From an uncultured Collinsella sp. (GTDB lineage Bacteria; Actinomycetota; Coriobacteriia; Coriobacteriales; Coriobacteriaceae): DNA of 15,402 nucleotides. The notes under the pieces are model-generated. The model saw only the letters and a list, made by a program, of their open reading frames with translations, was not told the origin of the DNA and made no database searches. Positions 1 to 7,329 of this stretch are shown one piece after another. The position numbers and the translations under genes are program-made. The stretch spans positions 1-15,402 of the forward strand of contig CABRIF010000058.1 of NCBI GenBank assembly GCA_902470925.1, written 5' to 3'. Each line of letters begins with the position of its first letter. The stretch's first letter is position 1.

Positions 1-130
1 CAACAGTCCCGACCGCCCCGGCAGCCCAGACAGCCCCGACCGCTCCCAGCCTCTAAAATCCCCGCAGGCGTCTCTGCCCAGCGCGTTGTCGCATTCCTGC
101 GAGTACAATAGGGCGCATGCGTCCGCCGCG

Positions 131-200
131 CTTGGCGGCGCCAAGAGGGATTCGTATGCGCGCGCATGCCGGCACACGCCGGCGTCCGCGTTGGCGTGTG
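131..200 (+). promoter_or_regulatory. Hairpin-rich leader of the Fe-S protein gene
   Basis: The 5' leader before the start at 222 holds several perfect inverted repeats: CTTGGC/GCCAAG (131-136 with 140-145), GCCGGC/GCCGGC (168-173 with 178-183) and CACACGCC/GGCGTGTG (173-180 with 193-200). The last two share bases 173-180, so they are mutually exclusive. The ribosome site (AGGGGAG, 210-216) lies 10 bases past the last arm. A TACAAT at 104-109 could be a -10 box, but no -35 sits at the right distance. A regulatory role is inference; high GC alone produces some hairpins. Confidence 0.3.
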
Positions 201-221
201 CACGGCAGCAGGGGAGCGACC

Positions 222-1487
222 ATGGCTCAGCAGCATGATCTGTTCGACGACATCATCGATATCAGCAAGGGCATCGGTGCGCTCAAAGACCCGTTCGGCG
301 GTGTGACCGACGCCCTGATGGGGGCGGCCACGGACGGCGCCCCGCAGTGGAATCCGGCCGATTACAAGGAGCGCCCGCGCGCCAACACCGTGCCGTGCCT
401 GCCGTGCAAGTTCGAGCGCAGCACCTGCCGGGCGTGCATGGACATCTGCCCGGTGGATGCCATCGACATCGAGGACGGCGCCATCGAGATCGCCGACAGC
501 TGCCGCAAGTGCGGCCTGTGCGTGGCGGTGTGTCCCACCGAGGCGTTCATCAGCCCTCGCCTGCAGCCCAAGAAGTTCTACGATGCGGTTGCCCGCGCCG
601 CCGTTGCGCATGAGACGGCCTACGTGACCTGCACGCGCGCACTCAAGCGCATCCCGCGGGAAAACGAGGTGGTCATCGCCTGCGTGGGCGATGTCACCGC
701 CGAGACCTGGTTTTCCATCCTTGCCGATTTCCCTAACGTGAGCGTGTATCTGCCGCTCGATATCTGCAGCGCGTGCCGCAACGCGGTGGGCGAGGAGCTG
801 CTGGGCGAGGCGATCGGTCGCGCGGAGCAATGGGCGGGTGCAGGCCTGGGGCTTGAGGTCGAGGCATCGGCGCTGACCTGCGAAAAGCGTCGCGAGTATG
901 AGCGCAAGGAGTTCGTGGACAACGTGATGCGCACCACGGGCCTGGCGGTGTCCAAGCTCACGCCGGCCACCGCAGCCCTCGCGAGCGTGACACAGCGCCT
1001 GCGCGATCACACCGGGCACATCAGCTCGCTTGAGAAGACCTTGAACGCGGCGTGCGGTACCACTGCGCAAAAGCGTCGTCGCATCCTGACGCAGGGGCGC
1101 CAGCTCATGCTCTCCACATTGCAGCAGCGTCCCGAGCTGGCTGAAAACGTGGAGGTGAGCCGTGCGGTGTGCGACCAGGAGAGGTGCACGATGTGCGGCG
1201 AGTGCGTGCGACTGTGCCCCACCTATGCGTGCGATCTCACCTCGTCGGGGCGCCTGAACATCGAGCCGGCGTACTGCATCGGTTGCGGGCTGTGCGTGGA
1301 GGCGTGCGAGGAGGGCGCGCTGCGCCTGGAGACCTTCGACGGCAGCGATTTGGTGGTGCCCGATCCGGAGGCGGAGCGCAAGGCGGCTCTCGCGGCGGAA
1401 GCCAAGCGCGATACCGCTAAGGCGAAGGCGCAGGCCAAGCAGCAAATCAATCGCATTCTCGACACCGTGGAGAAGCTGGCCGAGTAG
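222..1487 (+). CDS. Four-cluster [4Fe-4S] ferredoxin-like protein
   Basis: A 421-residue cytoplasmic protein that probably carries electrons between redox enzymes. Two bacterial-ferredoxin modules lie at its ends. The N-terminal module has Cys 62/69/72/76 and the canonical CxxCxxCxxxCP set 94/97/100/104. The C-terminal module has 322/325/328/332 and 352/355/358/362. Extra cysteines (137, 154, 182, 185, 220) in the middle segment could hold another cofactor or form a partner interface. The tail after residue 380 is a charged Ala/Lys/Glu helix. I chose ATG 222 because AGGGGAG sits 5 bases upstream; an upstream in-frame ATG at 117 would add an Arg-rich low-complexity stretch that looks like leader DNA. 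There is no signal peptide or membrane helix. Similar multi-cluster proteins accompany molybdopterin oxidoreductases in anaerobes, but no such partner is in view, so the precise role is open. Confidence 0.85.
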   Translation: MAQQHDLFDDIIDISKGIGALKDPFGGVTDALMGAATDGAPQWNPADYKERPRANTVPCLPCKFERSTCRACMDICPVDAIDIEDGAIEIADSCRKCGLCVAVCPTEAFISPRLQPKKFYDAVARAAVAHETAYVTCTRALKRIPRENEVVIACVGDVTAETWFSILADFPNVSVYLPLDICSACRNAVGEELLGEAIGRAEQWAGAGLGLEVEASALTCEKRREYERKEFVDNVMRTTGLAVSKLTPATAALASVTQRLRDHTGHISSLEKTLNAACGTTAQKRRRILTQGRQLMLSTLQQRPELAENVEVSRAVCDQERCTMCGECVRLCPTYACDLTSSGRLNIEPAYCIGCGLCVEACEEGALRLETFDGSDLVVPDPEAERKAALAAEAKRDTAKAKAQAKQQINRILDTVEKLAE

Positions 1488-1593
1488 GATGGCGGGCCGC
1501 GGGCTCGTTCGACTTTGCTGACGCCACAGTGCATCTCATCCGGGGTTGTTGTCGAGTTCCGTTGGCTTTGCTCAAATCTCCATAGTGGCTTCA

Positions 1594-1626
1594 GAACTTG
1601 TGTTCTACAAACATATGTTCTATACT
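1594..1626 (+). promoter_or_regulatory. Sigma70-type promoter overlapped by two LexA-like (SOS) boxes
   Basis: TTGTGT (1598-1603) and TATACT (1621-1626) are separated by exactly 17 bp. GAACTTGTGTTC (1594-1605) fits the Gram-positive/actinobacterial LexA half-site pattern GAAC-N4-GTTC and covers the -35. AAACATATGTTC (1609-1620) fits it with one mismatch, has the ATAT centre of known actinobacterial SOS boxes, and fills the spacer. The two centres are 15 bp apart. A LexA dimer here would block RNA polymerase. The first genes downstream are a 33-codon frame and higBA. Confidence 0.6.
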
Positions 1627-1644
1627 CAGTGAATCCAGTGAATT

Positions 1645-1746
1645 ATGGATTGGGGCGGATGCGCTATGGGGACTGAATTTGATAAACAGCCGGTTGCAAT
1701 ACTTTCGAACTGCAGTAGTATATCTGTAACGTGGAAGTATCGGTGA
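1645..1746 (+). CDS. Possible 33-residue leader peptide
   Basis: This is the first open frame after the SOS-type promoter: ATG 1645 to TGA 1744-1746, with an internal ATG at 1666. It would encode a 33-residue peptide starting MDWGGCAMG. It ends 5 bases before the reconstructed higB start at 1752, a spacing compatible with translational coupling. There is no strong ribosome site ahead of either ATG and I recognise no family. It could be a leader peptide, a remnant of a lost SOS gene, or chance. Confidence 0.2.
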   Translation: MDWGGCAMGTEFDKQPVAILSNCSSISVTWKYR

Positions 1747-1751
1747 GCGGA

Positions 1752-2036
1752 ATGATGTTTCGAGATTGACGACTTGAGTCGTTTTGGAACGATCCCGTTC
1801 ACAGTTCGTTCGCGCGAATGCCAGTGAGTTTTCGCAGTGTGCTGTACCGCAAGCTGCAGATGGTTGGCGCGGCGCACAGCCTGCAGGATTTGCGGGTGCC
1901 GCCAAGCAATCATCTGGAAAAGCTGAAGGGAGATCGGTCTGGCTGGTACAGCATCCGGGTGAATCGCCAGTGGCGTCTCTGCTTTAGGTGGTCGGACGGT
2001 GAGGCGGTGGAGGTTGAGCTTTGTGACTACCATTGA
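1752..2036 (+). pseudogene. higB: HigB/RelE-family toxin interrupted by an in-frame stop
   Basis: HigB toxins are ribosome-dependent mRNA interferases of the RelE fold. The body is clearly HigB: RKLQMVGAAHSLQDLRVPPS, then NHLEKLKGDRSGWYSI and VNRQWRLCFRW, ending DYH. The usual family start resembles SFKDKALEAFW. Reading from the double ATG at 1752/1755 gives MMFRD, then TGA (1767-1769), then RLESFWND, in one frame, so homology continues on both sides of the stop. A C-to-T change of CGA would explain it. The next in-frame ATG (1818) has no ribosome site and would give only 72 residues, lacking the first helix. The toxin is therefore probably inactive, unless the stop is read through or is a sequencing error. 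The gene overlaps higA by 14 bases, the usual toxin-first HigBA order. Confidence 0.75.
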
Positions 2037-2307
2037 GGACATTATTTCAACGCCGGGGGATATCCTGCTTGAGGAATTTTTGGTGCCGTTGGGTATCAGT
2101 CAGTATCGTCTGGCGAAGGCTATCGGCAAGCCACAGTCGGCCGTTTCGGACATCGTGCACGGCAAGCGGGCAATAACGCCGGAGATGGCATGGCTGCTCG
2201 GACATGCACTGGGCACTACGCCGCGTTTTTGGCTCGATTTGGAATCGACGTATCAGCTCAAGATGCTGGAATATCGCGATATGCCACAGGTGACTGCATT
2301 GGCGTGA
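2023..2307 (+). CDS. higA: HigA-family antitoxin (XRE-type DNA-binding)
   Basis: A 94-residue antitoxin of the HigA/VapI family. It normally neutralises HigB by direct binding and represses its own operon through a helix-turn-helix. The start PGDILLEEFLVPLGISQYRL and the following recognition region (AKAIGKPQSAVSDIVHGKRA, residues 31-50) are the conserved XRE core; the FWLDLESTY segment (69-77) is the family's usual C-terminal mark. I chose GTG 2023 because GGAGGT (2009-2014) lies 8 bases upstream. An upstream GTG at 1999 would add an unsupported Arg-rich stretch. The gene is intact although its toxin is broken, so it may now act only as a repressor or as an antitoxin in trans. Transcription probably comes from the SOS-type promoter at 1594-1626. 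Confidence 0.85.
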   Translation: MTTIEDIISTPGDILLEEFLVPLGISQYRLAKAIGKPQSAVSDIVHGKRAITPEMAWLLGHALGTTPRFWLDLESTYQLKMLEYRDMPQVTALA

Positions 2308-2621
2308 GATGTTTCGCATCGGCCGCGGGCTCGCTCGGTTTCCTCGTCGCCCGGGCGCACCGGCGGGATGCTCCCTGCCCCTCGGTGCTGCCGCGTGCCT
2401 GCTGAGATGCGGGTGGGCGATGTTTGCGGCCCTCAGCTCCTCGTGCTGAGCTTGTGCCGTAATGAGGGCATTTCATGGGTATGCCTCGTTCGTTGTAGGT
2501 TCGAAACGGTTGTGTCCTATGGACCTCCCGCATTCCTCTATAGTTCTTCTGAGAGAGTTTCTATATAGATATCTCATCGGCTGCTGCTGTGGATGTCGAT
2601 GCGAGATGGGGAGGCGGCGGC
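2308..2621. other. Spacer between higA and the zinc-ribbon protein gene
   Basis: About 310 bases with no convincing gene. A small hairpin CTCAGC/GCTGAG (2432-2437 with 2445-2450) has no T-tract. AT-richer DNA at 2530-2575 holds TATAGT (2539-2544) and TATAGA (2564-2569), possible -10 boxes for the next gene, but neither has a good -35 at 16-18 bp. The minus strand carries a short zinc-ribbon-like start (MKCPHYG) that I could not support as a gene. Confidence 0.4.
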
Positions 2622-4088
2622 ATGACGTTTTCTCAGACGAAAACGCCGCAAGGATACCTGCCGTTCCGTGCGGTTTCGCTCATGATGCCGGGCACTGGGA
2701 ATGAGGCGGCGCATATCGACGAGCCGTCTTTTGCATTTGACGTGTACACGGCACGCGAGATGGTGGATGCCCGTAAGCGGGGCATTGAAATTCCCACTGC
2801 ACCGCAGGGTGTTTGCGACCTGGCGACGCTTGGTCTCTGCGTGAAGGCGACCGCGCGGGGCTTCGCCCCGTCAGAAGACTCCCTCTCTGCATTTGCCGCT
2901 GAAAATGGGCCCCTATTTGGTGCGATTGACGGCATCGAATCGCTTCGCGCGTGGAAATATGCTGCCGATGCGGCAATGACTGCGACACGTATCCAAGAGT
3001 GTGTGAACGTCTCAAAGGATATCCGGGCGCTGCGCGCGATGGGGCGGGTGAGCAAGCAACGTCTGGTCGATGTGGTTACGGGGACGGCGTTCGAGATCTT
3101 CACGCTGCACATCAATCCCTATGGGGCATATCACGAAGCGATCGCAAGGCTGCCGTTCATTCACCGCGTCGAGTGCGAAGAGGGCATTGCCTATGTGTTC
3201 GTTTCCTGGGTGTCCGGTGAACACAGTGCAGACAAGCTCGTCGAGTTCGATGCCCTGCTGTTCCCCGGCGAGATAACCGAGGGCGATGTGCAGGCCGTGA
3301 GCATGCTGTTGGGGTTCGATGCGGAGCTGGAGCGCTTGTCACGGGAGCGCTTGGTGGTTGCCAATAGGGAGGATTCCGACGGGGCGCGTGCGCCGACATC
3401 CGCTCAGGGTGCAGACGAGGTGTTCGGAGCGGGTGGCTCTGTCACCGAGAGAGGATCGATTGAGCAGATGGCGTTCCATCCGTTTGAAGCGGAGGATTCC
3501 CCACTCGATGTCGCGGATGCTCCGGTGCTCGCCGCCCTCGTGCAGGCGATGATTGCTGCGCATCTGGGCGGGGCGATCATCGATGTGTTTCAGGGTGATG
3601 CGGTGACGGGGTATCTCGCCTTCGATTCATTGTTGAGCTGGCTATGGTACGACTTCTCGCGCACGCTTTCAAAGATCTCGGTGGGATACTGCGAGCGATG
3701 CGGCAAGCCGTTTTCGCTGACGGGGCATCGGGGGGTTGGTAAACGTTACTGCTCGCGTGCCTGCAAAACGGAAGCGAAAAACGCCCGCGTGAGACAGCAA
3801 CGGAACGATTCCCGCAACCTGTTCCTCGCGGGCACATCGCTCGAGACCATTGCGCGCGAGGTGTACGCGGGCACGAGGGAGCGAGATGCTGTGCAGCGGA
3901 TTCGAGGCGATTTATCAAAATGGGTCGAGTTGAAGCGCCGTCTTGATGAATCGATTGCGCAAGAGGGCTTCTCGGCTTCCCAGCTGTTCAGGCGCTGCGT
4001 GTCTGCAGGCTTGGATATGCATAAGCTCCTGAATGCTCAGCGCTGGGATGAACTGCAGCGGGGATTGCGACGGGCGTCGCATGCCTAG
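2622..4088 (+). CDS. Hypothetical protein with C-terminal CxxC...CxxxC zinc ribbon
   Basis: I do not recognise a named family with certainty. The 488-residue protein is soluble, with no signal peptide or membrane helix. Its one clear motif is a zinc ribbon with Cys 357/360 and 377/381, in the context CERCGKPF then RYCSRACKTEAKNARVRQQR. This resembles the CGNR-type or DUF6076-type treble-clef fingers, which have a CxxC-x(11-17)-CxxxC ligand set followed by a basic helix. The segment before it (AFDSLLSWLWYDFSRTLSK) also recalls the DUF6076 layout. The basic helix suggests nucleic-acid binding; that is inference. The first 300 residues match nothing I know, and residues about 250-300 look like a low-complexity linker. 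ATG 2622 was chosen because GGGGAGG lies 7 bases upstream; GTG 2589 is in frame but has no ribosome site. It stands alone between spacers of about 300 bases. Confidence 0.75.
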   Translation: MTFSQTKTPQGYLPFRAVSLMMPGTGNEAAHIDEPSFAFDVYTAREMVDARKRGIEIPTAPQGVCDLATLGLCVKATARGFAPSEDSLSAFAAENGPLFGAIDGIESLRAWKYAADAAMTATRIQECVNVSKDIRALRAMGRVSKQRLVDVVTGTAFEIFTLHINPYGAYHEAIARLPFIHRVECEEGIAYVFVSWVSGEHSADKLVEFDALLFPGEITEGDVQAVSMLLGFDAELERLSRERLVVANREDSDGARAPTSAQGADEVFGAGGSVTERGSIEQMAFHPFEAEDSPLDVADAPVLAALVQAMIAAHLGGAIIDVFQGDAVTGYLAFDSLLSWLWYDFSRTLSKISVGYCERCGKPFSLTGHRGVGKRYCSRACKTEAKNARVRQQRNDSRNLFLAGTSLETIAREVYAGTRERDAVQRIRGDLSKWVELKRRLDESIAQEGFSASQLFRRCVSAGLDMHKLLNAQRWDELQRGLRRASHA

Positions 4089-4092
4089 GCGA

Positions 4093-4128
4093 AGCGGCCC
4101 GGGGCACACGTGGGCGGTGCCGGGCGCT
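4093..4128 (+). terminator. Possible hairpin 3' of the zinc-ribbon protein gene
   Basis: Five bases after the stop at 4088 lies a bulged 12-bp stem: AGC/GCT, GCCCGG/CCGGGC (4097-4102 with 4120-4125) and CAC/GTG around a 9-base loop. No T-tract follows, so it could be a Rho-assisted end or an mRNA-stabilising hairpin rather than an intrinsic terminator. Confidence 0.3.
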
Positions 4129-4388
4129 ACCTATGCGGGCACCAAAGCGTTGCGCGCTTCGGGCCCGCGCACATAAAAGTACCCCTTAATCATCTCTATA
4201 AGCGTGACGATGTTCTTTGTAGCATACATATTGACGTTCGAGGACGTTGCCAAACGGTTGGCGCGTGGGTGGGGTGTATTCGCCAGGAACGTGCCGTCTG
4301 TTCGGCGAGCGGTTGTCGCAGCGGTTGCTGGCGTGGAAGCAAATGACGGTCGAGTGAGTATTCGTTTTGGAGATGTGAGGGGAACGAT
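4129..4388. other. Spacer upstream of the zinc-ribbon membrane protein pair
   Basis: AT-richer DNA at 4165-4235 (including TATAAG at 4197-4202 and TTGACG at 4231-4236) is the likely promoter area for the gene at 4389, but I could not pair a -35 with a -10 at proper spacing. A 62-codon frame (4204-4392) ends in an ATGA overlap with the next start. It has no ribosome site and weak codon bias, so it is not called. Confidence 0.3.
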
Positions 4389-5888
4389 ATGAAGTGTCCG
4401 ACGTGTGGTTTTGAGAACGAGGACGGCGCCAAGTTCTGCGTGCAATGCGGAGGGAGGGTTGATATCTCAGAGTCGGGGCGCAGGGACAATGCGGCCGAAG
4501 CTGCTCCGACGGCAGAATCCCCTGACGCGGAGGAATTTCTTGCTGCGGGGGAAGACGCTGCCGAAGCCGCTTCGGACCACCCAGAAGGGGAGGATGAGGC
4601 GGCATCTGCGGCGGCATCGGTGGATCCGGCGCCGTCGATCGAGGAGAAACCAGCGAAAGCGCAGGGCGAAGAGGATCTCAGGAACGCGAAGGGCTTCTTC
4701 AGCAAGCTTGTAGCAAAATACGGGAGCAAGCGTTTGGGCATTGCGGGCGGTATCGTTGCCGTCGCACTCATTGCCATTATTGCGGTCGTCGCGCTGCTTG
4801 GTGACGGTCCCAGCGATTCGCAAATCAAGCAGGACATCGAGAAAGCAGAAATTACATGGGGCGGCACCGGTGAGTTCGATTCCAGGGAGCCGTTTCAGAT
4901 TTCTTCGGTTGAGGTAACGAGCAAGGAGAAGGTTGACGTTCCGAAAGGATTGTTCGGCGGTCAGCTCGGTGACACCGCCTACGAGGTGAAGGCAACGGTC
5001 AAAGCGAGTAACGGGTCAGTTGATTCAGAGGCGGTCGTGACGGCCGACTATGCGAAGTACCAGGGCACGTGGCAAGCATTCAGCAGCCCGAGCGTCGAAT
5101 CGGAGACCGCGACTCCGGTAGCGGGTATTACCGAAGACGCCCTGAAGGCGGGTGCGCAGACGATTCTTTCCAAGGCGGACGGCAACAACAGGATGGCGGA
5201 GAACAGCCTGAGCACCATCTATGCTGACGCCAAGGTTGATGTCGACAAGGTCGACTTCGATAAAGAAGCCAAAACCTGCACGGCAACGATGAAGTATGCC
5301 GTTGAAGACACCTTTTCCAGCGCGAAGGCAACGGTCACCGCTGATTTCACGTATGAGAACAACACCTGGTCGCTCATGAACGCCAAGGCCGACGACAAGG
5401 CCAAGACCGTTTCCTACGACAAGCTCGTCGGCACGTGGAAGGGGACCTTTGAGAAGACGGGTCATGGGAAGTCGCGCGGATCGGATTGCTATGGCGCCGA
5501 GGGCAGCGTTCCGGAGTTGACGATAACCTCGGTTGACCCCAACTCGCTCAAAGTGGAGGGAACGTTCAGCGGCACGGTCCATGATCATGGCGAGTTGCCG
5601 AGCGATGCCAACGCCACTGAGGGCGATAGGACCGTCGAGGCGATGCCGTTTACCGCCACGCTTGAGGAGAAAAGCCAGTACGGCCGCGTTGGAACTGAAT
5701 ATACGTTCCCTGTTGAGGGCGGCAACACACTGCGTATCATGCTCGGTTTTGGCACGAATGGAGATGATGACCCAAGCGGCGCGTTCATCAAGGTCTACTA
5801 CTGCTACCAATGCGATGTGGACGCCATCTTCCTGCCTGGCCAGCAGGAGAAGTGGGTTGACACCTATCGTCTGACAAAGGCCGACTAG
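4389..5888 (+). CDS. Membrane-anchored zinc-ribbon protein with duplicated secreted domain
   Basis: A 499-residue protein with a TcaA/YvbJ-like plan. It has a cytoplasmic zinc ribbon (Cys 3/6 and 17/20, CPTCG...CVQCG), an acidic Ala/Glu-rich linker (about 28-98), one membrane helix (about 117-137) and a large extracytoplasmic part. The latter holds two related domains of about 90 residues (about 143-232 and 249-331), each ending in a VTAD[YF]...W strand pair. A C-terminal beta-rich domain (about 345-499) begins KLVGTWKGTF, reminiscent of lipocalin-like folds, and contains three cysteines (367, 472, 475). The N-in, C-out topology follows from the basic residues before the helix. Proteins of this plan are linked to cell-envelope stress or antibiotic sensitivity in Firmicutes; a role here is inference. 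A GAGGGGA ribosome site precedes ATG 4389. It is followed after 37 bases by a second protein of the same plan, probably in one operon. Confidence 0.8.
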   Translation: MKCPTCGFENEDGAKFCVQCGGRVDISESGRRDNAAEAAPTAESPDAEEFLAAGEDAAEAASDHPEGEDEAASAAASVDPAPSIEEKPAKAQGEEDLRNAKGFFSKLVAKYGSKRLGIAGGIVAVALIAIIAVVALLGDGPSDSQIKQDIEKAEITWGGTGEFDSREPFQISSVEVTSKEKVDVPKGLFGGQLGDTAYEVKATVKASNGSVDSEAVVTADYAKYQGTWQAFSSPSVESETATPVAGITEDALKAGAQTILSKADGNNRMAENSLSTIYADAKVDVDKVDFDKEAKTCTATMKYAVEDTFSSAKATVTADFTYENNTWSLMNAKADDKAKTVSYDKLVGTWKGTFEKTGHGKSRGSDCYGAEGSVPELTITSVDPNSLKVEGTFSGTVHDHGELPSDANATEGDRTVEAMPFTATLEEKSQYGRVGTEYTFPVEGGNTLRIMLGFGTNGDDDPSGAFIKVYYCYQCDVDAIFLPGQQEKWVDTYRLTKAD

Positions 5889-5925
5889 CACGCTGGCTCT
5901 CGCCGATTGAACGAAGGGGCGTTTC

Positions 5926-7056
5926 ATGTATTGTTCGCAGTGCGGCGCCGAACTGCCGGAAACCGCGCAATTCTGTTCTCAGTGCGGGGCGTCGACCGTT
6001 GCGGCGCCCGCTGCGAGTGATGGGAATGCCCCTCATGCCGAGGATGTGTTGCCGCTTGCTCCCGCCGATAGGCAAGCTGACGATGCCGTCGCCTGTGCTG
6101 GCGGGCCTTCGGTGCCCGGCGAAGCTCATGTGGATGAACCGTCCGCAGCGGATTCGGTATCCGAGGGGAAGCAGACGTTGGGCCGGCGGTTGCTGATGTT
6201 CCGTCGCACGACGCTGAAAGCGGTTCCCACCTTCGTTCTCGCGCTCTTTGCGTTCATGGCAACCGTTGCGACCGCCTACGCTGCCTTCAAGGTGGTTACC
6301 GAGGTCATCATCCCCGCCATCGAGCAGGTGGTCGAACAGGGCCAGGACGGCTCGGATGGTACGGGCACAGCTCAGGAGGGCGCTGAGAGTTCCGGCGAAG
6401 GCGCTGTATCAGCGGCGAACGAGGAGGCTCATGCCGCTTACGACCAGGTGCTTGATGACTATCGGAAGCTCATGGCTGAGAATGCTGGCGTTATTGCTTC
6501 GGCCGGTGAGTTCGGTACGATGATTGGCGATATGTCAGAGTACTCGGAAGAGCGGCAGGCATGGGTTGGAGACATCGTCTTTTCAAAAGATAGCAGGCTT
6601 TACTATGCCTACTTAGATATAGACGGTGACCTTGTTGACGAGCTGTTTGTCTCAGTAGGGGATGAATCGAGTTCATCGGAGAGCGGCTTCGTTTTCTGTG
6701 GCTTTGACTATGCAGATGGTGCGATTATCCGCTTTGCCGAATCTATCACGCGCGGGTCATATTATCTGTCTAAGGATGGCCTGCTAGTGGGATCTGGCTC
6801 CGGCGGGTTCGACACAGGGATCGTGACGGCATCGAAATGGGATGGGAGCGAATTGGTCGTTCAGGAGGCTGTCAGTTGGAATCCGGCGGACGATGCCGAT
6901 CGAGGCAACCCGGACAGCCCCTATGTGCTTTCTACGACGAAAGACGGCAAAACGAGGGAGGAAACGGTATTGTGGAGCGCCGTTGAGCCAGCGCGTGATG
7001 CATTTATCGAAAAGCATTCCTCTGCCGATCCGCTTGACTGGATTATGCTGGAGTAG
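5926..7056 (+). CDS. Second membrane-anchored zinc-ribbon protein
   Basis: A 376-residue protein with the same plan as its upstream neighbour. It has an N-terminal zinc ribbon (Cys 3/6 and 17/20, CSQCG twice), a disordered linker, basic residues at 87-98 and one membrane helix (about 99-121), then an extracytoplasmic domain. The secreted part starts with a Gly/Ser/Glu linker (about 138-165). It contains YAYLDIDGDLVDELFV (about 227-242), a DxDGD-type loop seen in calcium-binding or beta-propeller-like repeats, though only once here. The secreted domain is unrelated to that of the upstream protein, so the shared part is only the zinc ribbon and anchor. GAAGGGG lies about 8 bases before ATG 5926. 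The 37-base gap to the preceding stop and the shared architecture suggest co-transcription and a joint role at the envelope; substrate or signal unknown. Confidence 0.8.
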   Translation: MYCSQCGAELPETAQFCSQCGASTVAAPAASDGNAPHAEDVLPLAPADRQADDAVACAGGPSVPGEAHVDEPSAADSVSEGKQTLGRRLLMFRRTTLKAVPTFVLALFAFMATVATAYAAFKVVTEVIIPAIEQVVEQGQDGSDGTGTAQEGAESSGEGAVSAANEEAHAAYDQVLDDYRKLMAENAGVIASAGEFGTMIGDMSEYSEERQAWVGDIVFSKDSRLYYAYLDIDGDLVDELFVSVGDESSSSESGFVFCGFDYADGAIIRFAESITRGSYYLSKDGLLVGSGSGGFDTGIVTASKWDGSELVVQEAVSWNPADDADRGNPDSPYVLSTTKDGKTREETVLWSAVEPARDAFIEKHSSADPLDWIMLE

Positions 7057-7106
7057 CTTGCGCATAGGGCGCGCAGCTCGTAGGTTGCTTTCCCATACGC
7101 CGTTGA

Positions 7107-7295
7107 TGCTACCCCCTCTTTTGTACATCCCGTATAGAGGGAGATGCGGCAAAACTGCATCCCGAGTTGACGCTGTCTGTCGAAAACGGTGTTCACATTG
7201 CGAGCGACCCGTTGCTATCCGAGTATGCCGACGGCCAGACGCTTCTTGTCCTTCCGCACACGGCTGGTCTCATGTCGAGCGCCGAACTATACTAA
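7107..7295 (+). pseudogene. Possible 3' remnant of a lost gene
   Basis: An open stretch without a start codon runs from the TGA at 7104 to TAA 7293-7295. From about 7134 it reads like real protein: IEGDAAKLHPELTLSVENG, then SEYADGQTLLVLPHTAG and a short end SSAELY. Composition and codon choice look like the coding regions nearby, whereas the bases before about 7130 do not. I recognise no family. It could be the tail of a third member of the preceding gene group left by a deletion. Against this, a TATACT at 7288-7293, probably the ychF -10, overlaps its last codons. Confidence 0.25.
7288..7293 (+). promoter_or_regulatory. Likely -10 box for ychF
   Basis: TATACT lies 37 bases before the ychF start. 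At 17 bp spacing the -35 position reads TGGTCT (7265-7270), a poor match. The AAAGGA ribosome site at 7319-7324 precedes ATG 7330. Confidence 0.35.
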
Positions 7296-7329
7296 GAAGG
7301 CTCATTACGTTTGATTGCAAAGGATGCTC

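Noticed and set aside
2258..2533. Minus-strand frame beginning like a zinc ribbon (MKCPHYG)
   Set aside because: The second cysteine of the first pair is Tyr, no second pair follows, and the frame overlaps the 3' end of higA.
4204..4392. A 62-codon frame ending in an ATGA overlap with the gene at 4389
   Set aside because: The overlap is attractive, but no ribosome site precedes GTG 4204 or ATG 4210, the codon third positions lack the local GC bias, and no family is recognisable.
5025..5927. A 300-codon open frame on the minus strand opposite the first zinc-ribbon membrane protein
   Set aside because: No motif or ribosome site. The plus-strand gene has a zinc ribbon, a membrane helix and a good ribosome site.
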